A stretch of DNA of 25,193 nt. Origin: Sergeia podlipaevii. Lineage: Eukaryota; Euglenozoa; Kinetoplastea; Trypanosomatida; Trypanosomatidae. The stretch covers positions 1-25,193 of the forward strand of contig JASANZ010001929.1 of NCBI GenBank assembly GCA_030849805.1, given 5' to 3'. Below the pieces are notes generated by a model. The model was not told where the DNA came from. It did not search any database and saw nothing but the letters and a program-made list of their open reading frames with translations. The stretch's first letter is position 1. Each line of letters begins with the position of its first letter. Made by a program: the position numbers and the translations under genes. Of this stretch, positions 8,655 to 15,942 are shown in pieces.

Positions 8655-9293
8655 TCAATCAATCATGCGCTTCTTCCGGAAGTACTTCTTGAGATGGCGC
8701 ATCTGCCAGTACGAAAAGAGCACGAAGATAACAATAAGAATTATTGTCACCCACATCACCTTCGCTGTCATGTGCTCGTTGGTGCTACGCATCTCTGCCT
8801 CCCTCTCCTTGTAGTACACATATTCAGTGTGGATACTTCGTATTTTATCCTCCAAAATACGCAGTTGCAACTCGATAGGCTTCAGCTTCTCCTTAGTAGC
8901 AAGGTCCTTATAGTTGATGTTCTCCGATCCTACCTTCCACGTGAAGGTAACAACGCGATCTTGCGTTTTGGAACCCTTTACTACAGAGCGAGAGGAAAAA
9001 CAGATTTCGAACTCCTCGCCGTCCGCAACGCGCGTCTCAAACTTGCCTTCACGCTTCCCAAGGTTTTCCCACACAATCTCGGTGTTTCCTCTCTTCAAAC
9101 TGACATCCAGGAGTTGTCCATACGCATCAGCAGATTCGTATTCCATGCTCAGTTCGGTGGTGCTAGGCACCTCCTCCGTAAAGCAGCGCTGAGTGTTTGG
9201 AGATATGGTGAACTTAAAGGCGCTGGCATTGCACGCCAACAGACACACCAATGAAACGAAGACTACAACGCTGAACAAATTCAAACGAGGCAT
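8655..9293 (-). CDS. p24 / TMED (emp24/GP25L) family cargo receptor
   Basis: A 212-residue type I membrane protein of the p24 family, which cycles between ER and Golgi in COPII/COPI vesicles and helps select cargo, including GPI-anchored proteins in other eukaryotes. The order is a signal peptide (about 1-25), a GOLD domain (about 27-118) with two cysteines, Cys37 and Cys98, placed to form the family disulfide, a coiled-coil segment (140-172), one TM helix (about 179-196), and a short cytosolic tail ending KKYFRKKRMID. An aromatic pair (YF) followed by basic residues resembles the TMED10/p24-delta tail (FF plus KK), the COPII and COPI sorting signals. Length is typical for the family. The frame continues upstream to a TTG, but the ATG at 9293 is used because the first splice AG lies at 9308-9307. 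Confidence 0.93.
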   Translation of the reverse strand: MPRLNLFSVVVFVSLVCLLACNASAFKFTISPNTQRCFTEEVPSTTELSMEYESADAYGQLLDVSLKRGNTEIVWENLGKREGKFETRVADGEEFEICFSSRSVVKGSKTQDRVVTFTWKVGSENINYKDLATKEKLKPIELQLRILEDKIRSIHTEYVYYKEREAEMRSTNEHMTAKVMWVTIILIVIFVLFSYWQMRHLKKYFRKKRMID

Positions 9294-9832
9294 TGTCTTT
9301 CCCTTTCTTTTCAAGGGATGATGTAAAGATCAAAAAAAGGAGATACGGTGCGCTATAGCACAAATGTAGTTTTTTTTAAAAGAAAAAAGCGGTAGACTAC
9401 AAACTCTTTGTCTGTACGCGCGCTTTCGTATCCTATTTATGTGTATATATATTCTAAAGCTAGAGCAAGCATAGTAAAAGAAAAAGTGGGCAAAGATATT
9501 GTTGTGGAATAAAGGTTTCAAACAAAAGAAAAGAAAAATATAGGTGCATCCGTACATCCTCTGGTGCTTAGCATGCTACCAGAATTAAAGCGCTTCACTG
9601 AAAGAGTAGAGAACGGGGGAAAAGTATATACCAGTGTAGAGACAAACAAACAATAATAATAATAGCAACGGCAACCCTGGCACGCGGCACATACACTATT
9701 GCCCCCATGTATAAAAAAAAGGAGGTATAGAAGCACTAGACGAAGAGAGCAAAGAGTATAACATCTACTGCACAAGGGGAGGGGGGAGGGCGTAAAAGAG
9801 AAAAGATACGTCCACGAATATAGCTCCCTACG
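9294..9832. other. Intergenic region between the 128-aa gene and p24
   Basis: 539 bases made of the 3' UTR of the 128-aa gene and the p24 leader. It contains plus-strand A-runs, a short ATA/TAA repeat near 9650, and a G-rich patch at 9777-9790. I see no gene. Confidence 0.65.
9307..9343 (-). promoter_or_regulatory. Candidate trans-splice acceptor of the p24 gene
   Basis: A pyrimidine-rich segment (complement of 9328-9343, plus further T/C-rich bases) is followed by its first AG at 9308-9307. This gives a 13-base leader and rules out the in-frame non-ATG codon at 9314. Confidence 0.6.
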
Positions 9833-10219
9833 CTACGCTTCTGGTGCAGTATCGTTCTCTAAGTGGCTATTCAGCTTGTCTGTAGTGTATGTGAGCTCAT
9901 GCTCCTTGTTGCTCAGTGCGATGATATTCCTATTCAGCTTATACATCTCCTTAGTAATGAGGGTCACACTTCTCTCCTGGCTGTCGCCACAGTACACGCC
10001 CTGGCTGTACACCTCCGAGCTTCGCACCACCGGGCGATAAAGAATGAGGTAAACCAACATTACGTAAAGTGCCCATGCCATTGGAGCTACCACGGCAACG
10101 TAAATAGTGCGAGTTCGAACCTCTGTGAAGTACGCTGCTGGTACACAAACCGCAATGAGTAGGAGAGCGGACAGCAACCCCATCAGCAGCCACCCTCTAA
10201 AATGCCAACCTGAACCCAT
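9833..10219 (-). CDS. Small two-TM membrane protein, unknown function
   Basis: A 128-residue protein that I do not recognise. Two hydrophobic helices are clear, at about 10-30 (WLLMGLLSALLLIAVCVPAAY) and 39-61 (IYVAVVAPMAWALYVMLVYLI), joined by a short loop with charged residues (TEVRTRT). After the second helix comes a soluble tail of about 67 residues, with a helical stretch at 85-120 (LITKEMYKLNRNIIALSNKE) that could form a short coiled coil. A hairpin with both ends on the same side, probably cytosolic, is the simplest topology. There is no obvious signal peptide or retention motif. The ATG at 10219 has a splice acceptor 76 bases upstream. Coding status is likely because the composition is normal and the two helices are well formed, unlike the low-complexity frames around it. 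Confidence 0.8.
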   Translation of the reverse strand: MGSGWHFRGWLLMGLLSALLLIAVCVPAAYFTEVRTRTIYVAVVAPMAWALYVMLVYLILYRPVVRSSEVYSQGVYCGDSQERSVTLITKEMYKLNRNIIALSNKEHELTYTTDKLNSHLENDTAPEA

Positions 10220-10295
10220 AATTTCAGCAAAGCCCTATAAATGTCTTATTCTCTTAGAAGCTACTAGACGTAAAAGACGCAATTTGCTTATAAAA

Positions 10296-10328
10296 CTTGA
10301 AAAAAGGAAGAAGCGGGCAAAAAAAAGG
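10296..10328 (-). promoter_or_regulatory. Trans-splice acceptor of the 128-aa gene
   Basis: A nearly unbroken pyrimidine tract on the minus strand (complement of 10298-10328) is followed at once by AG at 10297-10296, about 76 bases before the ATG. Confidence 0.65.
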
Positions 10329-10573
10329 TAAGTTGCGATTCAATATTTCAAAAAAAAAGGGTGTGCATTGTATCACGCATTTTTTATTTTTAAAAAAAGG
10401 CAAAAACAAGCAACAGGGAAAATACGTGGTCCAGCACCAGACGTGGCATCCACTTAAAGCAAAAATTCCCTCTTTCTTCCCCTTTGATATTGTTGCTATT
10501 TTCTTCGTCTCCGCAACCGCATTACTACGACGCTTCAAAAGACAACAGATGATGTAATGCGAGCGTAACTTCC

Positions 10574-10604
10574 AAAAAAAAAAAGAATAATAATAATAAT
10601 AATG
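10574..10604. repeat. A11 run plus (AAT)n microsatellite
   Basis: Eleven A, one G, then six AAT/TAA units on the plus strand, in the LOG gene 3' region. Confidence 0.85.
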
Positions 10605-11057
10605 ATGTGAAGCAATGACTGTGGCAGCAAATAGTGAACCGCCTTTATTTGTTTCGTTACCGGCGCGCCGGAGTTGCTATTCCACCTTTGATAATACATC
10701 AAAGATACAGTATAAAGAAATAGAATATAATGGTGGATCTTACATACTTTTCTTTCTCTTTTTTGGCTTTTCTCGCTATCTCTACTGCTAAACGTAGAAA
10801 ACAAAAAAAAGATGTGGAACGTAAAGAAGGAAAAAGCAATGTCATTCAACATTTTTTAATGCTAGCTCTCCACACAGCAGAAGACAAAAAAAAAAGTTCA
10901 ACATGACCACGCCCAGGCATTGCTGACTTCACCTTTTCTTCCTCCCTTTCCTTTCTGTATTACATTTCATGTATCCGCATCACCCTTCGCTCGCTAACTT
11001 TACCGCTACTATAATGTGAAAGTAAAATAGCGTACACCAATAAAATGTTCGAAGCGC

Positions 11058-11097
11058 AAAAAAAAAAAAAAAAAAAAAAAAATAATAATAATAATAA
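11058..11097. repeat. A25 run plus (TAA)n microsatellite
   Basis: Twenty-five A (11058-11082) lead into five TAA units. This is the longest homopolymer in the window, and its exact length may be unreliable in sequencing. Confidence 0.9.
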
Positions 11098-11573
11098 ACG
11101 AAATGAAGGCAAGCATTGTTCATTGAGTTGACTGCAAGCATGTGTGAAACACATAAATATTTCGTGCTTGAGTAAAAAAAAAAAGGAGGCAAAAGGGGGA
11201 AAAAAAACGTGGAGGCACGCGAAGAGATAAAGACATTATACAGACAGTCTTTCCTTCGGTATGTGTCTTTACGCATGCATCATCCGCTATACAACAAATC
11301 GGTACTTACCGCATCCATTTCATTTTGCTCCATTTCCTTCATTGTAGAATCTCCCTTTTGCGGTCGTTCGCCGTATTCTTTGTGTACATATATAGGTATA
11401 TAAACGCGCAGTTATATATATTCTGTGTTTGCTTATTATCCTCTTTCCTTTGCGCAAGAAATCAGCTTTAAACCCCTTCTTCGTGTTATAGATGTATCAC
11501 TCCGCCATGGTCAATGAAGCGTCAGACAGTAGGTGGGGCTGACCTCTCCTCGCACTCCAATCTCTTCCCCCTA

Positions 11574-13793
11574 CTACTTGAGGCTAGCCAGATACTCAGA
11601 GGCAACCATGAAGCCGCGCTCGCTGATGGGGTGTCCGGGACCAATGGGGAGCTTCCCGGCAAAGAAGTGTGTGTACACCTCGAGCGCCTCTTTCCCAGTG
11701 GACACCACCCACGGCACCGTGGACATCCACTCCGACCCCTTAATCGTGCCACTCTGCAGATTGGCATGGAAGCGGCCAGAAATCTTGGCACCCCAATGCT
11801 CGGGAGAGCCAAAGAGAATAAGCGGATAAGCGGGAGTCGTGCCTACCTTGCGCCGCACCTCCTCCAGGGCGTACTCGAAGTCAGTACCAATACCACCAGT
11901 AAGGAAGATAGGGAAGTCCAGGTTGAAGTCGGACTGGCGTTCCACTAGCTTATCAGCGCGGTAGGTAAAATACGCCTCGCAGTAGGGGTTCTGCTTCTGC
12001 TCGTTGATGGTGGCGCCTGGCTTTGAGGAAACGCTGCCAAAATCGACGATAAGGCCGCAGCTCAGAATACCCAAGGACCTGGCAACGCGGTTGCCCACCT
12101 CCATTGCACCCGGGCCGCCACCCGTCACGAGCGCTAGTGGCTTCTGAGGGTTGAGCAGAGGATGAGTAGAGGTCTTCCGGATCTGCTGAATGCCGTTAAG
12201 GACATGCATGAGCTCAGCTTCAAAGTCTCCAGCAACAAGGTTGGAGCCGTACACGCCAAAAAATGTAGCGTTGAGGTACTCTTGGCGACGCTCCAGTGGC
12301 ACAAACTGGCCAGCGTCACGGCCAGGACGACGAATAAATTGAAACACCTCGCCCTTTGCCTCATTCACTTGAAAGACGGAGATACCAAAGGTGTTGAGAT
12401 CACCAAGGAGAGCGGCGTCTTCCTGACTGAAGAATTGCCCGTAGTGACGTGAGGCTTTGGTAAAATAGATGGCCCGCAGCTTCTTCCCGATAGCACGGGA
12501 AAGAATCAGGGACTTAAGGCATGGAGAGGGGAAGTAGCGCGTGACAAGAACGCCATCGCTGCTGATGTCGTCGGCGGCCACTGCGGAGAGAACAGCGTAC
12601 TCGCACTGCTGGTACGTGTAGCGCTGCACCAGTTCTCGCTGCTGCTCCGGGTTGTCGCAGCCAACGTACTGTATCTTCTTGGGATCCGCCGCCATCCAGT
12701 CCTCTGGCGTCATCTCCATGAACTGTCCGCCCTTGCACAAGTACGCGCAGCACGGAAGGTCTCCCTTGGGGGCGCACTTGAAGACACGCAGAATGTCAGC
12801 TGCGTTGCTGCAGCGAGCAGCAAGCGTCTTGCGCAGAGAAAAGGGCACTTGCTCGCGGTACGACTCAAGCGTGTAGAACTCGATGGGAATATGGGTCAGC
12901 TCCTGCTGAGAGTCGCCGTAAAATACAAAGGTACGGTCATGCGGGGCAGCGTGCGAAACCCCCTCCTCGGGCTCAATAAGGCGGGAGCTCATGGAGTGCA
13001 AGCCAGGGGGCAGGAGCTCGTCCACAACGCGGCCAAAAAGCGTGCGAAAGTGCGTGGCATATCCCCGCACCATCAGCACTCCAGCGGAGGTCGCTACACG
13101 TGTGTGGCCCTCGCGAAACTCCTGGTGGAGGCGAACAAGATCCTTGTAAGCGGTGCCGGTCTTGAGAGCCGAGCCAATTGTTGGAAGAAGGCCGTGAATC
13201 TCGCCGCTATACGTAAAGGTGCCGGGGAGCACGGGAAGGTAAGCGACAACACGACCATCAACAATTTTGAGATCCAAATCAGGCTGGCCGGGGTCACCAT
13301 ACATGAGAAGAGCCTGGCCCTTTTGATTGATCGTATCCACGAGTCTCATGACATAGTCAAGCTTGCGGACTACGCGGTTTGACTCAATTGCAAAAATCTT
13401 GCCAACGCGCGCACCAACGCTAATGAAGTCCAGCATCAGCACAGCGAGGGGGGAGAGAGCCACCAGATCCATGTCAATCGTCGCATTTGCTACCTCACGA
13501 TTAATAGTCACCTGCACATTTTGTACGTTGACGCCGAGCTGAGTAATGGAGGATCGCAGTATAAAATCGCACTTGACGTCGTCCACAAGACCGCGGAACT
13601 TGGGGTGAAGTCTTGAGATGTTGGCAACGGCGTGGGCGACGGTGCGACTTTTCCGCACGTATTCCACCAGACAGGCATCTTCGGTGTCAAGGTCAAAGCC
13701 ATCCTTAAATTTGCCGCGTGTTACGCTATAGCTTTCGTTGCCCTGATGATGAATGACCGCATCAGGGTACCAGCGGCAGGCGTGAGAAGGCAT
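11574..13793 (-). CDS. Large LOG-family (lysine-decarboxylase-like fold) protein
   Basis: A 739-residue protein. The C-terminal part (about 505-725) is a LOG/TIGR00730-type Rossmann domain: GVYGSN near 513, GGGPGAMEVGNR at 558-569, an Arg at 619 (VERQSDF), and TGGIGTDFEYALEE at 632-645, matching the PGGxGTxxE signature except that Pro is Thr. The retained Arg619, GGxGT and Glu640 fit the LOG/PpnN active site, which cleaves the N-glycosidic bond of nucleoside 5'-monophosphates. Annotations as lysine decarboxylase are historical and not meant here. The first 500 residues are unassigned; they have a mixed alpha/beta look, with several Cys near 327-380. E. coli PpnN (454 aa) also has extra domains, but this protein is much larger. 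The ATG at 13793 is chosen over an upstream in-frame TTG. Activity and substrate are inferred from the family. Confidence 0.9.
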   Translation of the reverse strand: MPSHACRWYPDAVIHHQGNESYSVTRGKFKDGFDLDTEDACLVEYVRKSRTVAHAVANISRLHPKFRGLVDDVKCDFILRSSITQLGVNVQNVQVTINREVANATIDMDLVALSPLAVLMLDFISVGARVGKIFAIESNRVVRKLDYVMRLVDTINQKGQALLMYGDPGQPDLDLKIVDGRVVAYLPVLPGTFTYSGEIHGLLPTIGSALKTGTAYKDLVRLHQEFREGHTRVATSAGVLMVRGYATHFRTLFGRVVDELLPPGLHSMSSRLIEPEEGVSHAAPHDRTFVFYGDSQQELTHIPIEFYTLESYREQVPFSLRKTLAARCSNAADILRVFKCAPKGDLPCCAYLCKGGQFMEMTPEDWMAADPKKIQYVGCDNPEQQRELVQRYTYQQCEYAVLSAVAADDISSDGVLVTRYFPSPCLKSLILSRAIGKKLRAIYFTKASRHYGQFFSQEDAALLGDLNTFGISVFQVNEAKGEVFQFIRRPGRDAGQFVPLERRQEYLNATFFGVYGSNLVAGDFEAELMHVLNGIQQIRKTSTHPLLNPQKPLALVTGGGPGAMEVGNRVARSLGILSCGLIVDFGSVSSKPGATINEQKQNPYCEAYFTYRADKLVERQSDFNLDFPIFLTGGIGTDFEYALEEVRRKVGTTPAYPLILFGSPEHWGAKISGRFHANLQSGTIKGSEWMSTVPWVVSTGKEALEVYTHFFAGKLPIGPGHPISERGFMVASEYLASLK

Positions 13794-14467
13794 CAGAACA
13801 GGTAGCAATGCTGCTGATTTGTTTGAGCGCAAATGTATGCAAACGATGCGTAGCTTCCTGTTTTGTGTTGTTGTTTTTTAGTAACGTCTCCCCTCACTCT
13901 CTCACACACACTCTATCTTCCTCTCTATGAGTATAAATGATTGGAGTAAAAATAGATAAAAGAACTACAAGGTATTTGAATAACGATAAAAAACTAACTG
14001 GGTAGTGAAAAAGAGAAGGAAAAAAAAGTAACAAGAACAGCAAAAAGGAAGAAATTGAAAGTTTGAAAAACAATTCGAGGCAATAACTTCTAGCTTTTGG
14101 GGGCATAGCATCTGGCCGTTCTTTCTGTAAAGAGTATCTCGCCAATCTTCAGATAATGGCACTTGCAGTTATTGTTGTACTTAAAAGAAAGATAAATAAT
14201 GGCTTTCTCTCACATACTTCTCAGTTATATGTTATACGCATCAATATCTTATACGGCATTCATAATAAAAAAAAGGAGATGCATCGCGCTTGCAGGCTTC
14301 CGCCTCATCTCAAGCTCTTGGGTGCAGCGTGAACTATTTTGTTGCTGCTCATTTCCATCATAGGATCCAAAAACATGGCATCAGTGCGCGCGGTATTTTC
14401 CATTATCTCGCGCAGACTCTCTTAACACTTCTTCTCATTTATTTTCCTTCTCTTACTTTTCTTTTTT
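13794..14467. other. Intergenic region between Ebp2 and the LOG-domain gene
   Basis: 674 bases: Ebp2 3' UTR on the right and the LOG gene leader on the left. No gene is supported. The part next to the Ebp2 stop (14400-14467) is pyrimidine-rich on the plus strand, that is purine-rich in the mRNA. Confidence 0.65.
13998..14030 (-). promoter_or_regulatory. Candidate trans-splice acceptor of the LOG-domain gene
   Basis: A pyrimidine tract (complement of 14007-14029) is followed by its first AG at 13999-13998, predicting a 5' UTR of about 204 bases. Between this site and the gene, a plus-strand pyrimidine block (13886-13930) makes the leader purine-rich. Confidence 0.55.
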
Positions 14468-15271
14468 TTAGTGACGGCGACGAGCATTCTTGCCAGGACG
14501 CTTCTTTGCACCACCAGGACGAAGATTGCGAGCACGAGGAGTCTGCTCTCGGCGGCCGCGCTTGGCGTCACCGCCGATATCCTCATCCTCATTGAGGAAG
14601 TCACGCAACGCGCCGTTACCCTTCCTCTTCTTCTTCCAGTCGCTGAGGCGGTCCTGCATATCACGCTTGTACTTGGCACGCTGGCGCAGCACCTCCGCCT
14701 GCACTTCCTTGCCGTACTTCTTCTGATCCTTCATGGCACGCCTGTGTGCCTGAGCCTCAATGCGCGCCTTGGATGCCTCCATTGCTTGACGGACATCGTT
14801 CATGTGCACGTCGCTCTTGTACATCTCAGCATAGTAGTCATCGGGGCGCTTCCACGGGACGCCTGCTTCATCCAGCAGCGCCAGCCCACGAAAAACGGAG
14901 AGAAGAGTTTGCTGAATAAAAGCCTCCTCGCGCTTCGGATCATCATCGGCGTTAAGATCGGCAGGGAGAGAGCGCGTCGAAGTGAGTACCATCCGTTCAA
15001 CCCATTGGGCTGGCTCACTAAATTCAACCTTGGCTGCTTGCGCGGATGTAGCAGCAGTTGCAGCCTTCATTTTATTAATCTGCTTACCAGAACTCTCTGC
15101 ATCCTGCGCCTCCTCGGACCCAACGGAGCTACGGTCACTGTCGTCCTCCTCGTCATCCAAAATCACGTCGTCGCTTTCCTCATCGTCAGACTCAGACTGA
15201 GCCTGCTTCTTTTTGAGAAGCGCAGCAGCCTCACGTGCCTTCTTCTTGGCGGCTATGTCGTAAACCGGCAT
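14468..15271 (-). CDS. EBP2: rRNA-processing protein Ebp2 homologue
   Basis: A 267-residue nucleolar protein of the Ebp2 (EBNA1-binding protein 2) family, needed for pre-rRNA processing and 60S assembly in yeast. Residues 28-60 are strongly acidic (ESDDEESDD, LDDEEDDSD). The conserved core begins near 90 (WVERMVLTS), continues with DDPKREEAFIQQTLLSVFRGLALLDEAGVPW, and carries the family hallmark KRPDDYYAEMYKSDVHM at 141-157. The last 100 residues are basic and helical, then low complexity (RGRREQTPRAR, GGAKKRPGKNARRRH), as in other members. Human and yeast proteins are longer in the acidic N-terminal part. The frame opens upstream at a TTG, but the ATG giving MPVYD at 15271 is the sensible start. 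It lies among unrelated genes, as expected in a polycistron. Confidence 0.93.
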   Translation of the reverse strand: MPVYDIAAKKKAREAAALLKKKQAQSESDDEESDDVILDDEEDDSDRSSVGSEEAQDAESSGKQINKMKAATAATSAQAAKVEFSEPAQWVERMVLTSTRSLPADLNADDDPKREEAFIQQTLLSVFRGLALLDEAGVPWKRPDDYYAEMYKSDVHMNDVRQAMEASKARIEAQAHRRAMKDQKKYGKEVQAEVLRQRAKYKRDMQDRLSDWKKKRKGNGALRDFLNEDEDIGGDAKRGRREQTPRARNLRPGGAKKRPGKNARRRH

Positions 15272-15942
15272 AATAGTAATAAACCGGTAAAACAAGGAGG
15301 AGATCTGGTGATGGTGTCTCTTGATTGCTAATAAGCGCAGGTGTGTGCCTACACGCTTTTTGAGAGGTTCCTAGTTTGAATAAAACAAAATGCACAAGCA
15401 ATAGAACATAGGGAGAAAGATTAATTTTAGGGACACAATAGAAAAAAGAAACCCCAACTTTGAAGAGCCTCACGGCAAAGTGTCATCACGCCCTCTACCA
15501 TATGAGTAATACAATAGCGCTTTATTATTATTATTATCATTTCTTTTGTCTCAAAAGGGGTATTGTTCCGAATAAACAGCATAATAAGGAAAGCTGGCTA
15601 AGCAGGTACATCAATGGTGGCAAAAAAAAAAAATCAAATAAAACACAACAAAGGAGCGCATTTTGCAACACAATTCAACGCAAAAAAAAAAAACTGGCAC
15701 TCCCACTCAACTGATGCTAAACGTGCCAGAGCTCCTACGAGACCTGCGGAAGTATCCCTATACATGTGTGTAAGATGAGCATGAACAAACAAATATATTA
15801 CATATACAAGCAGCAACATCTAAGCTCTTTGTGGAAGTCTATTGAAGAGCTCTATTGAGGACAACAGCAGCGAGGGGGGAAGAAAAGGAATGCTTTGAAC
15901 AGCAAATGAATTGCTTGTGAAAGCGTCCTCACACACATCTTC
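15272..15942. other. Intergenic region between trypanin/DRC4 and Ebp2
   Basis: 671 bases with the trypanin 3' UTR and the Ebp2 leader. It has a (TTA)n repeat at 15522-15537 and A-runs at about 15621 and 15681. No gene is seen. Confidence 0.65.
15371..15452 (-). promoter_or_regulatory. Candidate trans-splice acceptor of Ebp2
   Basis: A short pyrimidine tract (complement of about 15441-15452) and further T-rich sequence precede the first AG at 15372-15371, about 100 bases before the ATG. This is weaker than the other sites because the tract lies some 70 bases from the AG. Confidence 0.4.

Larger units (their letters stand above)
10220..11573. other. Intergenic region between the LOG-domain gene and the 128-aa gene
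   Basis: About 1.35 kb of A/T-rich DNA, holding the 3' UTR of the LOG-domain gene and the leader of the 128-aa gene. It has several separate sense-strand T-tracts (10298, 10347, 10574, 10886, 11058, 11175), so alternative splice acceptors are possible. Open frames at 10535-10852 and 10960-11276 are Ile/Phe-rich translations of microsatellites and are not supported. Pyrimidine-rich plus-strand blocks occur at 10730-10790, 10928-10970 and 11310-11480. Confidence 0.6.

Noticed and set aside
8583..9254. Plus-strand open frame of 223 codons antisense to p24
   Set aside because: The minus-strand p24 protein has a signal peptide, GOLD cysteines and TM helix in the right order, which fixes the coding strand.
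10535..10852. Possible 105-aa minus-strand gene with T-tract, AG and ATG upstream
   Set aside because: Its sequence is Phe/Ile/Ser-rich and includes a run of Ile made by the AAT microsatellite; there is no homology and it ends in repeat DNA. Kept only as a point for transcript mapping.
11574..13793. Annotation of the LOG-domain protein as lysine decarboxylase
   Set aside because: This is an old family label; the GGxGTxxE signature belongs to nucleotide phosphoribohydrolases, and nothing supports amino-acid decarboxylation.
13791..13832. Upstream non-ATG start codons for the LOG gene (and likewise Ebp2, DYRK, p24 and Rpn13)
   Set aside because: Trypanosomatid nuclear genes start at ATG; for DYRK and p24 the predicted splice acceptor also lies too close to, or downstream of, the alternative codon.
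14471..15331. Plus-strand open frame of 286 codons antisense to Ebp2
   Set aside because: Leu/Ser-rich translation without recognisable motifs, starting at a non-ATG codon and lying exactly over the Ebp2 gene; it is a by-product of high G/C at codon third positions on the other strand.
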